Positions 1 through 8,297 of a stretch of 64,000 nt of DNA are shown here, in pieces. The position numbers and the translations under genes are program-made. The notes below the pieces were generated by a model that saw only the letters and a list, made by a program, of their open reading frames with translations, was not told where the DNA came from and ran no database searches. Each line of letters begins with the position of its first letter. Positions within the stretch are counted from its first letter, which is position 1. Source of the DNA: Anaerolineae bacterium (GTDB lineage Bacteria > Chloroflexota > Anaerolineae > Aggregatilineales > Phototrophicaceae); NCBI GenBank assembly GCA_025055175.1, contig JANWYT010000006.1, positions 124,001 through 188,000 on the forward strand, in the 5' to 3' direction.

Positions 1-1
1 C

Positions 2-238
2 GCCGCTGAAGGTCGTCCAGAGCCTGAATGGGCCGAATTCCGAGTGACCGCCAGAGCCGACGTAGCCGGCCGCGTCTACCGCGCCATCATCAGTCCACAC
101 ACGCCCCCCTGGGAACAATTGGCCCAAGTCATCCAGCAGCAGGGCGGCCCACAAATCGCGCTGGACTGGCTGAGCGTCGATGAGAACCTCGTCGCCCACC
201 AGCTTGAATTCGTGTTTATCCAAGCCAGACCAAGCTGA
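2..238 (+). CDS. Hypothetical protein, C-terminal fragment (5' end outside window)
   Basis: The frame is open from the left edge of the window to a TGA at 236-238, so this is the last 78 or so residues of a gene that starts upstream. I do not recognise the family. The visible part is an ordinary soluble sequence ending in a strand-like run (HQLEFVFIQARPS) after an amphipathic stretch rich in Gln. The next gene starts only 14 bases later on the same strand, so the two are probably co-transcribed. An internal ATG-less start makes an independent short gene unlikely. No function is proposed. Confidence 0.6.
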   Translation, partial: AAEGRPEPEWAEFRVTARADVAGRVYRAIISPHTPPWEQLAQVIQQQGGPQIALDWLSVDENLVAHQLEFVFIQARPS

Positions 239-252
239 GGAAAGCTGAACTT

Positions 253-1446
253 ATGGTAGATCAAAGCAAGATCAACCTGTTAAAAGCTCGCGTCGCTGAA
301 CAACGCGAAGCCATCCTAAAATTCTTCAAAGAGATCATCGCCATCCCCAGCATGGATGGCCAAATCCGCGAAGTTGGCGAGCGTGTGGCCGAAGAAATGC
401 GCACGCTGGGCTTTGACGATGTTTGGTGGGACAAAATGGGCAACATCGTGGGCAGGGTCGGCGATGGCCCGCGCATTCTGCTTTACGACAGCCACATCGA
501 CACAGTGGGCATTGGCGACCCCAACGCTTGGGCTTGGGACCCGTTCAAAGGCAAAGAGGAGGACGGAATCTTCTACGCGCGCGGCGCGTGCGACGAGAAG
601 CAAAGCACGCCCGGCATGATCTACGGCCTAGCGCTGGCCAGAGAATTGGGCTTCCTGAACGGTTGGACAGCTTACTACTTCGGCAACATGGAAGAATGGA
701 ACGACGGCCAAGCCCCCCATGCCTTCGTACAAACCGAGGGGATTAAACCAGATTTCGTCGTCATCGGTGAGCCGACTAAAATGCAGGTCTATCGCGGTCA
801 TAAAGGCCGCGTCGAATTCGCCATCACCGCGCGCGGCAAGAGCGCTCATGCTGCCAGCAACTTCTTGGGCGATAACGCCATCTACAAGCTACTGCCCATC
901 ATTGAGCGCCTGAGCAAGATTGAGCCAGAACTCGGCGATCACGAATTCTTGGGGCATGGCCGCCTCACCGTGACTGATATGCACGTCAAGACCCCCAGCA
1001 TTAACGCTGTACCAGACGAAGCTACCATCTACATTGATCGGCGTATCACCTTCGGCGAGACGCCAGAAGCTGAATTGCAGCGCCTCAAAGACATCGTCGG
1101 CCCGCGCGACGACATCGAGGTACGCATTCTCGTGTACGATGAACCGAGCTACACTGGCTTCGTCTTCCCGCTGGACAAGATTTATCCTGCCTGGGCTTAC
1201 GAAGAATCGCACCCTTTTGTGCAGGCTGGCGTCAAGGCCGGTGAGCTGCTCTATGGCAGCATGACGACGGGCAAATGGGACTTCAGCACCAACGGCATCT
1301 ACTGGGCAGGCAAAGCTGGCATTCCTTCCATCGGCTTCGGCCCTGGCGACGAAGTCCATGCTCATACTGTCATTGACCAAGTGAAGCTGGACGACGTGGT
1401 GCGCGCCACCGAGTGGTATGCCCTGCTGCCTGCGATGATTGAGTGA
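253..1446 (+). CDS. M20-family metallohydrolase, YgeY-like
   Basis: This 397-residue protein has the layout of zinc-dependent M20 amidohydrolases (succinyl-diaminopimelate desuccinylase/ArgE/YgeY group). Visible metal and catalytic positions are H81 and D83 in SHIDTV, D114 in GACDEK, the E147-E148 pair, E173 in GEPT and a C-terminal His in VHAHTV. A dimerisation-domain-like segment (RGHKGRVEF onward) follows E173, as is usual. The closest subfamily by motif is YgeY, named for its link to selenium metabolism loci, but no other gene of such a locus is visible here. The substrate is therefore unknown; deacylation of an N-acyl amino acid or dipeptide cleavage is the family expectation. A GAGGAAA ribosome site lies just upstream of the ATG. 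A hairpin terminator follows at 1471-1492. Confidence 0.85.
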   Translation: MVDQSKINLLKARVAEQREAILKFFKEIIAIPSMDGQIREVGERVAEEMRTLGFDDVWWDKMGNIVGRVGDGPRILLYDSHIDTVGIGDPNAWAWDPFKGKEEDGIFYARGACDEKQSTPGMIYGLALARELGFLNGWTAYYFGNMEEWNDGQAPHAFVQTEGIKPDFVVIGEPTKMQVYRGHKGRVEFAITARGKSAHAASNFLGDNAIYKLLPIIERLSKIEPELGDHEFLGHGRLTVTDMHVKTPSINAVPDEATIYIDRRITFGETPEAELQRLKDIVGPRDDIEVRILVYDEPSYTGFVFPLDKIYPAWAYEESHPFVQAGVKAGELLYGSMTTGKWDFSTNGIYWAGKAGIPSIGFGPGDEVHAHTVIDQVKLDDVVRATEWYALLPAMIE

Positions 1447-1470
1447 ACGTCGGGATCAACCACGAAGAAG

Positions 1471-1492
1471 GCCACCCTCAGAGGTGGCTTTT
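1471..1492 (+). terminator. Intrinsic terminator after M20 hydrolase
   Basis: A six-base-pair stem GCCACC/GGTGGC with a six-base loop is followed directly by TTTT. It lies 24 bases after the stop codon of the M20 gene and separates it from the oppositely oriented tRNA-Leu gene. Confidence 0.7.
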
Positions 1493-1506
1493 CGCTTCTT
1501 GTCTTG

Positions 1507-1588
<82 letters not shown>

Positions 1589-1601
1589 TCACATGCTGCA
1601 A

Positions 1602-1629
1602 ATTTTAACAGACGCGACCTTCATGTCAA
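1602..1629 (-). promoter_or_regulatory. Promoter for tRNA-Leu
   Basis: On the minus strand a perfect TTGACA (1629-1624) is followed, after 16 bases, by TAAAAT (1607-1602). The predicted transcription start is about 6-8 bases before the tRNA 5' end, as expected for a housekeeping sigma-70 tRNA promoter. Confidence 0.8.
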
Positions 1630-1684
1630 GCCTAAATCGCGCTTGGTGAACTTGGTTTCGCTCTGTGCATGGGCAGGGCCTTCC

Positions 1685-1694
1685 TGTGTATAAT
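1685..1694 (+). promoter_or_regulatory. Extended -10 promoter for SH3/serine-hydrolase gene
   Basis: TGTGTATAAT contains a perfect TATAAT (1689-1694) with an upstream TGTG extension; no good -35 is present. Transcription from here would start near 1701. That excludes the ATG at 1669 and supports the start at 1735. Confidence 0.6.
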
Positions 1695-1734
1695 GCCGCC
1701 AATTGTCTGGTGGCTTCATGGGAGAAAACGCCTC

Positions 1735-3435
1735 ATGCGTATCGTCCTCATCTCGCTTGCCCTGCTGATCGGAGCAAGCCTGCTGTTGGCCCAGAGCAAC
1801 GTCACAGCCGAGGCTATAGGCCAGGCCAACGTGCGAGCTAGCGTCGGCGTAGATGCCCTCAAGGTGGGCGAAATCAGCAGCGGTACGCGCTACCCTGTCA
1901 TTGGCCGCAGCGAATTCTTCCCCTGGGTGCTAATCGCTGACCCTGTCACACTGCGCCCGCTGGGCTGGGTCTTCCAGGATTTGGTGACGATCCAGGGCAA
2001 CCTCAACAGCGTGCCGCTCTCCAGCCAAGTAATCGATCCCAACGCCCTGCCTACACCTATGCCTACCCTGGCCATACCTGCCCTCACCTTGCCTACCTCG
2101 CCTATCCTAGCCACGCCTAGCGCTACGCCAGCACAGCCCACGCCGACTCTGGCCTCCAACGTCATCGGCACAGTAAAAGGCGAGGTCAACATACGCTATG
2201 GGCCAGGGATCAACTATCCGCGCTTGGGGGTCGCTCAAGCAGGCGAACGCTTCGCCATTGTGGGTTACCATACCCAATTCCCCTGGGCGCAAGTGGCCTA
2301 TGCCAATTCGCCTAATGGCCGCGCTTGGATTGCGCTGGATTTGCTAGAGGTGCAAGGCAACATCTTCAGCCAACCAGCCATCAGCGACGCTGTGCTGAAC
2401 CTGCCTACGCTCACCCCCACTCCCTCGGTCATCACTTCCGTGAGCATAGATGGACAGCAGGCGGTCGCCATCAGTCCGTCCTTTGCAGCTCTGGGTAATC
2501 AGCTTTACGACCTGTTCCTGCGCGGCAAATTCGACCCAGCCACTAGCCGTTTTGGCGCGCTATTCCTGATGGACTTGCAGACAGGCGAAACGCTGACTTT
2601 TGGCGACAACATCGCCTTTAGTGGCACGTCCGTCATGAAAATTGCCATTCTTGCCCGCCTTTATGGCACGCTGAGCGCACCACCGGACGAACGCACTGCC
2701 ACAGACATCGCCAATACCATGATTTGCAGCGAGAATGGCGCAACCAATCGCCTGCTGGCCCTTATTGGCAGTGGCGACGAATGGAACGGCGCACTAGAAG
2801 TGACGCGCTTCATGAACGTGTTAGGCCTGGAGAGCAGCTTCATCACCTCACCCTACATCGTCGATCCGAGCAGACCGCCCGTGCCGCCCCGTCCTATCCC
2901 TATCCCCACCACCTCCGCTGACCAGAAGCGTGCCAATCCTGACTTCTCCAACCAGACAACCGTGAGTGAGATGGGCCTCCTGTTGGCCAGCATGTACCAA
3001 TGTGCCTATCAAGATCGCGGCCCGCTGATCGAAAACCCTGCTCTTGCGGGCGCGTATGAGCCGCGCGAATGTCGCCAAATGCTCCACGTCATGAGCAACA
3101 ACACCGTCGACGCATTGCTCAAGGCCGGCGTCCCCGTCGAGACGCGCGTCGCTCACAAGCACGGCTGGATCGCTGACACGCACAGCAACGCCGCCATCTT
3201 CTTCACGCCCAACCGCGATTACATCATGGTCGCTTTCATGCACCAGCCTAGCTGGCTGAATTTCGCCGAATCGCTGCCAATTATCGCTGAGTCGTCGCGC
3301 CAAGTCTACAACTACTACAATCCACAAGCGCCGCAACCTGCCGTACGCGCCGGCTTCATCCCCGAAGCACCGACCTGCAACTTCGCCAATACACCGCTCA
3401 TCCTAGACTTGCGTCAACCCGTCTGGGACAGATGA
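1735..3435 (+). CDS. Secreted protein: two SH3-like domains plus class-A beta-lactamase-like serine hydrolase
   Basis: The 566-residue product begins with a hydrophobic signal peptide (MRIVLISLALLIGASLLLAQ). Two SH3-like modules follow at about residues 25-90 and 145-210, separated by a Pro/Thr/Ala linker. A C-terminal domain resembles class-A beta-lactamase-type enzymes: an SxxK motif at S299-V-M-K302, then SENGAT as the SxN-like element, and HKHG where beta-lactamases have KTG. This combination suggests an exported cell-wall-binding enzyme acting on an acylated serine, possibly a DD-peptidase or beta-lactamase relative; antibiotic hydrolysis cannot be claimed. The start at 1735 is preferred over 1669 because GGAGAA sits 8 bases upstream and the -10 box lies between the two. 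Confidence 0.8.
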   Translation: MRIVLISLALLIGASLLLAQSNVTAEAIGQANVRASVGVDALKVGEISSGTRYPVIGRSEFFPWVLIADPVTLRPLGWVFQDLVTIQGNLNSVPLSSQVIDPNALPTPMPTLAIPALTLPTSPILATPSATPAQPTPTLASNVIGTVKGEVNIRYGPGINYPRLGVAQAGERFAIVGYHTQFPWAQVAYANSPNGRAWIALDLLEVQGNIFSQPAISDAVLNLPTLTPTPSVITSVSIDGQQAVAISPSFAALGNQLYDLFLRGKFDPATSRFGALFLMDLQTGETLTFGDNIAFSGTSVMKIAILARLYGTLSAPPDERTATDIANTMICSENGATNRLLALIGSGDEWNGALEVTRFMNVLGLESSFITSPYIVDPSRPPVPPRPIPIPTTSADQKRANPDFSNQTTVSEMGLLLASMYQCAYQDRGPLIENPALAGAYEPRECRQMLHVMSNNTVDALLKAGVPVETRVAHKHGWIADTHSNAAIFFTPNRDYIMVAFMHQPSWLNFAESLPIIAESSRQVYNYYNPQAPQPAVRAGFIPEAPTCNFANTPLILDLRQPVWDR

Positions 3436-3443
3436 ACACTTGA

Positions 3444-3469
3444 AGCCCCCTCTGTTTGAGAAGGGGGCT
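3444..3469. terminator. Hairpin between convergent genes
   Basis: A perfect 8-bp stem AGCCCCCT/AGGGGGCT with a 10-base loop lies between the convergent serine-hydrolase and malG-like genes. Neither side has a good U-tract, so its efficiency as an intrinsic terminator is uncertain; it may serve both strands. Confidence 0.55.
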
Positions 3470-3504
3470 AATTCTGCCATAGATTCGACACAGTCTTAGA
3501 CCGC

Positions 3505-4446
3505 CTAGCCCTTCACTGCGCCTTGCGTCAGACCACCGACGATCTGGTCTTGCAGCAGCAGATAGATAATCAGCGTAGGCAGCGAACCCAACACCGAGCC
3601 GGCAGCGTAAATGCCCCAGTTCTGGCCGAAGTTGTTGGAGACGAAGTTGGTGTACAGGCCCACCATCAGCGTCCAGCTCTCATTATCGCGCAAGATGACG
3701 CGCGCTAAGGCGAATTCGTTAAACGTGCCGACGAAGGCCAAAATGCCCACCACGACTAAGATTGGGCGCACCAGCGGGAAAATCAACAGCCAGTAGGTCT
3801 GCCAATGATTCGCCCCATCTACCAGCGCCGACTCGTCGATGTCGCGCGGCACAGTGTCGAAGAAGCCTTTCATCAGCCAGATGTTGACGCCCATCGCCCC
3901 GCCCAGATAGACCAGGATCAGACCGCCAGCCGTGTTCAGACCGATGAAAGGGATGTGCGTACCAATCTGCTGGAGGATGAGGTAAATGGCTACCACTGCT
4001 AGAATGTTGGGGAAGACCTGCACCAGCAGCAGGAACACGAGCAGGTTGCTCCGACCCCAAAAGCGGAAGCGCGAGAACGAGTAGGCGCTCAGGGCGCACA
4101 ACATCACCGTGCCGAACGAGGTCACAGCAGCGATGAAGACTGAGTTAGCCACCCAGCGCCAGAAGGGATAACGCGGCGTGTTCAGCAGCGTATTGTAGTT
4201 GCGCAGGAGCTGCTCGGCGTTCTCCACGCCTTGCGGGATGAGAGTCTGTGAGACCATCGACTGCTTAGGGTTGAAAGATGCTGAGACGATCCACACCACT
4301 GGGAACAAGGCGAAGATGACCATCGCCGTCAGGATGGCCATGCGGACGATCATCCAAATCCGCTGCTGACCACGATAGCCTAGTTCGATCCGCTTCTTCG
4401 ATTTGGCGTCTATGCCTGCTTTGAGACTCACACCAGCGCTAGACAT
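3505..4446 (-). CDS. ABC sugar transporter permease, MalG-like
   Basis: This 313-residue inner-membrane subunit has about six hydrophobic segments. It carries the permease coupling (EAA) loop around residue 204, DESALVDGANHWQTYW, which contacts the ATPase in MalG-type importers. The ATG at 4446 is chosen because GGGAGGAG lies about 9 bases upstream; the longer frame to 4509 lies deep inside malF. The start overlaps the end of the upstream malF-like gene by 8 bases (ATGTCTAG), so translation is probably coupled. It is the last gene of a malE-malF-malG-type operon. No ATPase gene is present in the operon. Confidence 0.88.
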   Translation of the reverse strand: MSSAGVSLKAGIDAKSKKRIELGYRGQQRIWMIVRMAILTAMVIFALFPVVWIVSASFNPKQSMVSQTLIPQGVENAEQLLRNYNTLLNTPRYPFWRWVANSVFIAAVTSFGTVMLCALSAYSFSRFRFWGRSNLLVFLLLVQVFPNILAVVAIYLILQQIGTHIPFIGLNTAGGLILVYLGGAMGVNIWLMKGFFDTVPRDIDESALVDGANHWQTYWLLIFPLVRPILVVVGILAFVGTFNEFALARVILRDNESWTLMVGLYTNFVSNNFGQNWGIYAAGSVLGSLPTLIIYLLLQDQIVGGLTQGAVKG

Positions 4447-6097
4447 TGCGGCCTGTCTCCTCCCAATTGCGCGTGAAGCGCTTCTGGAACACAGTGATGG
4501 TGGCGACAATCATGAAGATGACGATAGACACCGTAGAAGCCAAGCCATAGTCTGCGCCGCGCCCCGTGCCAAAGGCAATCTGAAAGGCATAGTTAATCAG
4601 CAGATCGGTATGGCCTGCGCCGAAAGCTGCCCCGGCGATAGGCGGGCCACCTTCGTTGTAGGCTTCTACCATCACGAAGTTATTGAAGTTGAAGGTGAAG
4701 GAAGCGATCAGCAGCGGGCCAACAGAGACCAGCAGCAGCGGTAAAGTCAGCGAACGGAACTGCTGCCACCAATTAGCCCCATCCACCGAGGCTGCTTCGT
4801 ACATATCCGATGGAATGCCAGCCAGCGCGCCGCTGCATACCAACATAAAATAAGGATAGCCCAACCAGAGATTGACCAGCAGCAAGCCCACGCGCGCCAT
4901 CGTCGGATCAGCGAAGAACGAAGGGATATCAACGCCCAGTAACCCTTCTATCGGCCTGATAATCCACAGCGTGAAGACGCCAAAGTTGTCGTTGAGCATG
5001 CCGCGCCAAGTGACAACGGCAATCAGCGCTGGCAGGGCATATGGCACGATCAGCAAGGTGCGGAAGATACGTCTGCCTGGCGTCTTGGCTTGCAACAGCA
5101 GCGCGATCAGCAGGCCCACCGTGAAGGTCAGCAGCACCGACATAAAGGCGAAGGTCACCGTCCACAGGAAAATGCTCACAAGGGGGCCGCGCAACGCTGG
5201 ACTGTTGAAGAAGCGCTCAAAATTCTGCAAGCCCACTACTACGCGATAGCCCACTTGCAGCGGGAACTGCGAAGTCTTCATGACGAAATCGCCGAGGCGC
5301 GCATTAGGGTCGGCTTCCACTGCCGCCAGATATTCCTCATAGCGGTCGGCGCGGATGAACCAACCGCGCTGGTCATCAGCGCGGAAGACCTCGCCAGTTT
5401 CGACGTTGGTCAGCGTGTTAGCGGCCTCATCCCAGATGTAGCGCGGCGTCTTCTCGTTGACGACGATGGCTAGGTTGCGGTTGACCGTGATCGGGTCATC
5501 AGCGGGGCCAAACGTCCCCTGAGCAACGACGCGCAGACGACGGCCTCGGCTATCGTCTAGAATGTAGCCGTCGACCTCTTGAGGCAGCTCGCCGTCGACC
5601 CGCTCCACGCGGCGCGGTGCTGCATTGCCTGCGACGAATTCCAGCGAGCCATCTTCATCGATCAGCATAACGCCCAGCTCTTCGCCCCTGACATAGGCAG
5701 CCCAGGAATAGCTGCGTCCTACGATCTGCTCATTTAAGATGAGCGCAATCGTCTGTGCTTTGGTGTAGGGATGAGCGTCGCCGTAATTGGTGAAAGAAAC
5801 GTAGACCGTATAAATAATCGGGTAGACAACCATCAATAGCAGCAGAGCCAGAGACGGCGAAATCCAGCGCAGCGGCACAAGGTTGGGCGCTAGGTTGATG
5901 ACGTTCACCAGTAGGGTGATGAGGACAATCGCGACAGCCAGTTCCCACACGCCATCAGTTGCCAAGCGGTAGAAGAGAAACAGCGCCAGTGCATCGATGA
6001 GCATCAAAGCGCCATAACGGAGAAGGAGTGTGATGATAGAAGAAGGGGAGTCTCCCTGGGGAGACTCCGCCCTCTTCGCCATGCTCATGGCGCTCAT
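4439..6097 (-). CDS. ABC sugar transporter permease, MalF-like with large extracytoplasmic loop
   Basis: The 552-residue protein has N-terminal membrane segments, then a long hydrophilic insertion at roughly residues 105-285, then a BPD_transp_1 core. The insertion sits where MalF of maltose transporters carries its P2 domain, which contacts the binding protein. The EAA loop starts at E434 (EAASVDGANWWQQF). The size and insertion favour the MalF class, rather than the short UgpA/LacF permeases. It lies 20 bases downstream of the binding-protein gene and overlaps malG by 8 bases. Maltose/maltodextrin or a related oligosaccharide is the likely substrate, by family only. Confidence 0.85.
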   Translation of the reverse strand: MSAMSMAKRAESPQGDSPSSIITLLLRYGALMLIDALALFLFYRLATDGVWELAVAIVLITLLVNVINLAPNLVPLRWISPSLALLLLMVVYPIIYTVYVSFTNYGDAHPYTKAQTIALILNEQIVGRSYSWAAYVRGEELGVMLIDEDGSLEFVAGNAAPRRVERVDGELPQEVDGYILDDSRGRRLRVVAQGTFGPADDPITVNRNLAIVVNEKTPRYIWDEAANTLTNVETGEVFRADDQRGWFIRADRYEEYLAAVEADPNARLGDFVMKTSQFPLQVGYRVVVGLQNFERFFNSPALRGPLVSIFLWTVTFAFMSVLLTFTVGLLIALLLQAKTPGRRIFRTLLIVPYALPALIAVVTWRGMLNDNFGVFTLWIIRPIEGLLGVDIPSFFADPTMARVGLLLVNLWLGYPYFMLVCSGALAGIPSDMYEAASVDGANWWQQFRSLTLPLLLVSVGPLLIASFTFNFNNFVMVEAYNEGGPPIAGAAFGAGHTDLLINYAFQIAFGTGRGADYGLASTVSIVIFMIVATITVFQKRFTRNWEETGRNV

Positions 6098-6117
6098 GGT
6101 TTGTGCCAGAGATTGAG

Positions 6118-7344
6118 TTAACTGCCCGCGATAGCAGCGCGAATCTGTTCGCCAGCTGTCTTGAAGGCTTCTTCTGGCGTGGACTGGCCCTGGGCCACCA
6201 GGGTGATAGCATCGCCCCAGGCCGACCAGACCGAGGCCATCTCTGGAATGGCTGGCATGGGATCAGCTTCCGCTCCCGCTGAGGCATAAGCTGGGAAGTC
6301 GGGATCGTCGCTCACTTCCAAAGCTGGCAAGAAGGCCGAGGGGCGAGCCTTACCCAGCAGAACCATCGGCGTAGCCGTAACGTCGCCCACCGTGACTTCA
6401 ATTTCTTCGCTAGCCACGAAGTCCAGCAAGAAGGCTTCTGCCAGGTCTTTCTTGGTGCTGAAGGCACTAATCATGAAGCCCTGGACGCCCAGGAAGGGGC
6501 GGCCATTGCCTGCAGGCCCAGCAGGGATGAAGTCGGCCACTTCGTAAGGGACACCAGAAGTACGAATACGGTCTAGCGCCCAGGGGCCAGTCATAATCAT
6601 GGCTGCTTTGCCCGTCTCAAACAGGGTGTGCAGCACATCGTAATCTACGCCGCTGGGTTGCAGGCCAGCATCGACCATGCCGCGATACCAAGCCAGGGCT
6701 TCAATAGCGCCTTCGCTGTCCACGCCCAGGTCGAGCGGGTTGTAGTTGCCTTCTTCGTCACGACCGAAGACGTAGCCACCGAAGGCCGTCTGGATGGGAT
6801 AGAAGTGGTAAGGATCGCCTTCCTGACGGACGAAGCCGTATTCGCTCTTGCCTTCGGCCACGAGTTGTTCGCTCAGAGCGCGCACTTCATCCCAGGTGGT
6901 AGGAACTTCCGTCACCAGCTCGGGGTTGTAGACGAAGGCGATGTTCTCGGTGGCATAAGGCATGCCGTAAAGCTGACCTTCGAAGGTAAAAGCGCTCAGA
7001 GCTACCGGAACGAACTTTTCGGCCATATCGCCCAGGTCAATCGGCGCGAGCAGACCATTGGAGACGAGTTCACCCAACCAGTCATGCGCACCGATGATGA
7101 TATCTGGGCCTTCACCTGCCGGAGCAGCCGTCTTGAGCTGATCACGAATGTCACCAAAGCCCAGCTGTTGAACCTTGACTGGGATACCAAATTCTGCTTC
7201 AAACTGCGCACTGAGTTCTTCCAGGATGGGGGTACGCGTGTCGTCGGCCCAGATCAGCAGCACATCTTGTGCCATGACCGTGCTGAAGACGCCCACGAGA
7301 AGCGAGACCACCATCACAAGGAAGGCAAATCGCTTGTAGGACAT
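6118..7344 (-). CDS. Extracellular solute-binding protein, MalE-like (maltose/maltodextrin type)
   Basis: The 408-residue product starts with a signal peptide ending near residue 26 (VFSTVMAQ). It continues as a group-1 extracellular solute-binding protein: IWADDTRTP at the N-terminus, [16 protein letters not shown], and a hinge-like [16 protein letters not shown], all characteristic of cyclodextrin/maltodextrin-binding proteins. There is no lipobox cysteine at the cleavage site, so membrane anchoring is not obvious from the sequence. It is the first gene of the importer operon and is preceded by a 150-base region with a palindrome that could be an operator. Confidence 0.88.
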   Translation of the reverse strand: MSYKRFAFLVMVVSLLVGVFSTVMAQDVLLIWADDTRTPILEELSAQFEAEFGIPVKVQQLGFGDIRDQLKTAAPAGEGPDIIIGAHDWLGELVSNGLLAPIDLGDMAEKFVPVALSAFTFEGQLYGMPYATENIAFVYNPELVTEVPTTWDEVRALSEQLVAEGKSEYGFVRQEGDPYHFYPIQTAFGGYVFGRDEEGNYNPLDLGVDSEGAIEALAWYRGMVDAGLQPSGVDYDVLHTLFETGKAAMIMTGPWALDRIRTSGVPYEVADFIPAGPAGNGRPFLGVQGFMISAFSTKKDLAEAFLLDFVASEEIEVTVGDVTATPMVLLGKARPSAFLPALEVSDDPDFPAYASAGAEADPMPAIPEMASVWSAWGDAITLVAQGQSTPEEAFKTAGEQIRAAIAGS

Positions 7345-7379
7345 ACTTTTTCTCCGTGAACTAAAGGTATTTAGTCAGC

Positions 7380-7395
7380 GTGCTTGGATAAGCAC
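7380..7395. promoter_or_regulatory. Palindrome upstream of malE-like gene, possible operator
   Basis: GTGCTT-GGAT-AAGCAC is a perfect 6-bp inverted repeat with a 4-base centre, 36 bases before the malE-like start codon. On the minus strand it lies between a possible TTGTGC -35 and a CTAAAT -10 (17-base spacer), both weak matches. A LacI/MalR-type repressor site is a reasonable guess; no regulator gene is adjacent. Confidence 0.35.
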
Positions 7396-7434
7396 AAGGT
7401 GAGATTACAGCAGGTTTTCGCATTGCGCAAGACA

Positions 7435-7458
7435 AAACAGGGCTTTCATGCCCTGTTT
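7435..7458 (-). terminator. Intrinsic terminator after DUF971 gene
   Basis: AAACAGGGC/GCCCTGTTT forms a 9-bp stem with a 6-base loop. On the minus strand it is followed by TTGTC, extending a T-rich run (GTTTTGTC). It lies 36 bases after the DUF971 stop codon and insulates that gene from the sugar transporter operon. Confidence 0.7.
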
Positions 7459-7494
7459 CTAATCATCTGACGCTCAGCTTTTTTTATCTAAAGC

Positions 7495-7854
7495 TCAACC
7501 ACTATCAGACTCATCCGATCGGGTTATCTGTGGGCAGAGCAGACGTAGATATTCCCAGGTGTACATGCCAGTCGCATGGCCATCGTCCCAAATGGGCTGG
7601 AGGGCGTAGTTCCCCACCGGCGATAAGTCTTTCAGCCCATAAGAGCGCTTCGGGACGAGTTTGAGCAAGTCTTGGGGTGCATGTTCCAGGCCCATCTTGG
7701 CATGACCACCGCGACACTCTACGCAGGGGCAGGCCTCGCGCAAATGGCCCAGCGGGTAACGGCACACGAGATCATCCGACCAGATGATCTCTAGGTAGCC
7801 TTCTGCTTTGTTCAGCGTGATGGCCTTAGGGCGCACCTTGAGTGCGTTGCTCAT
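7495..7854 (-). CDS. DUF971 (GBBH-like N-terminal domain) protein
   Basis: The 119-residue protein matches the small DUF971 fold also found as the N-terminal domain of gamma-butyrobetaine hydroxylases and as a partner of Mrp/ApbC iron-sulfur carriers. Visible features are LEIIWSDDLVCRYPLGHLREACPC followed by VECRGGH, split here by a Cys pair plus a third Cys, and the C-terminal IWDDGHATGMYTWEYLRLLCP, where the His/Trp/Tyr pattern is family-typical. The cysteine cluster suggests metal binding. A GAGAG ribosome site precedes the ATG. It follows the terminator hairpin of the upstream short peptide gene by about 37 bases, so read-through transcription is possible. Confidence 0.8.
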   Translation of the reverse strand: MSNALKVRPKAITLNKAEGYLEIIWSDDLVCRYPLGHLREACPCVECRGGHAKMGLEHAPQDLLKLVPKRSYGLKDLSPVGNYALQPIWDDGHATGMYTWEYLRLLCPQITRSDESDSG

Positions 7855-7890
7855 GCTCGCTTCTCTCAGTTAGCAACTTCATATGGCAAA

Positions 7891-7911
7891 AAGGACGCTT
7901 TGGGCGTCCTT
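7891..7911 (-). terminator. Intrinsic terminator after short peptide gene (possible attenuator before DUF971)
   Basis: AAGGACGC/GCGTCCTT forms a perfect 8-bp stem with a 5-base loop. On the minus strand it is followed by TTTGCC after the stem's own TT, giving TTTTT. It begins 29 bases after the stop codon of the 7941-8096 peptide and is the best-formed terminator in this part of the window. Confidence 0.8.
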
Positions 7912-7940
7912 GCAGGGATCGGCATTCAAGCAGTGCAGCT

Positions 7941-8096
7941 CTAGGCAGCGATGGCAGCCAACACCACCGTGCCGACAACCATCAGCACAATCATCATGCC
8001 GAACGCTACGCCGCCAACGACCGCCGCCGCGACGACATGTGTTCCGCAACCTGCGTTCTCTTGCTCGTCCACGCTCATCTCTCCAAGCTGATACAT
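7941..8096 (-). CDS. Short hydrophobic peptide, predicted single-pass membrane protein
   Basis: The 51-residue frame has a charged N-terminus (DEQEN), then CGTH, and then about 30 uninterrupted hydrophobic residues rich in Val, Ala, Gly and Met to the stop. It is bracketed by a good promoter (8116-8143) and a good intrinsic terminator (7891-7911) on the same strand, which is strong support for a real gene. The start is uncertain: ATG 8096 has no ribosome site, ATG 8078 has GGAGAG directly abutting it, and GTG 8072 has GGAGAG at proper distance (43 residues). I recognise no family. A small membrane protein, a toxin-like peptide or a peptide precursor are all possible; no modification or export gene is adjacent. 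Confidence 0.6.
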   Translation of the reverse strand: MYQLGEMSVDEQENAGCGTHVVAAAVVGGVAFGMMIVLMVVGTVVLAAIAA

Positions 8097-8115
8097 TTGG
8101 ATGTCATGGTCTTTG

Positions 8116-8143
8116 ATTGTAGCGCAAATGGCATATTTGCCAA
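8116..8143 (-). promoter_or_regulatory. Promoter of the short hydrophobic peptide gene
   Basis: On the minus strand TTGGCA (8143-8138) is separated by 16 bases from TACAAT (8121-8116). The predicted transcription start near 8109 lies 13-37 bases before the candidate start codons. It also argues against the much longer frame that extends to 8423. Confidence 0.65.
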
Positions 8144-8224
8144 TGCTTACCGGTGAGCCAACATACCTTTCTCTAGGTTTCATCATCCAGCAAATGCCAG
8201 ACCTGCGCGACGTTGGTGGCCGTC

Positions 8225-8252
8225 TTGCACGCACTTTTGCCTCTGCTACAAT
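8225..8252 (+). promoter_or_regulatory. Promoter for lipoprotein-glycosidase-kinase operon
   Basis: TTGCAC, a 16-base spacer and TACAAT form a good sigma-70 type promoter. Transcription would begin near 8259, about 40 bases before the lipoprotein start at 8298. It is divergent from the short peptide promoter about 80 bases away. Confidence 0.6.
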
Positions 8253-8297
8253 GATCGGAGACGCACTTTCGTGCCAACCAAGAAATCGGAGCAAGCC

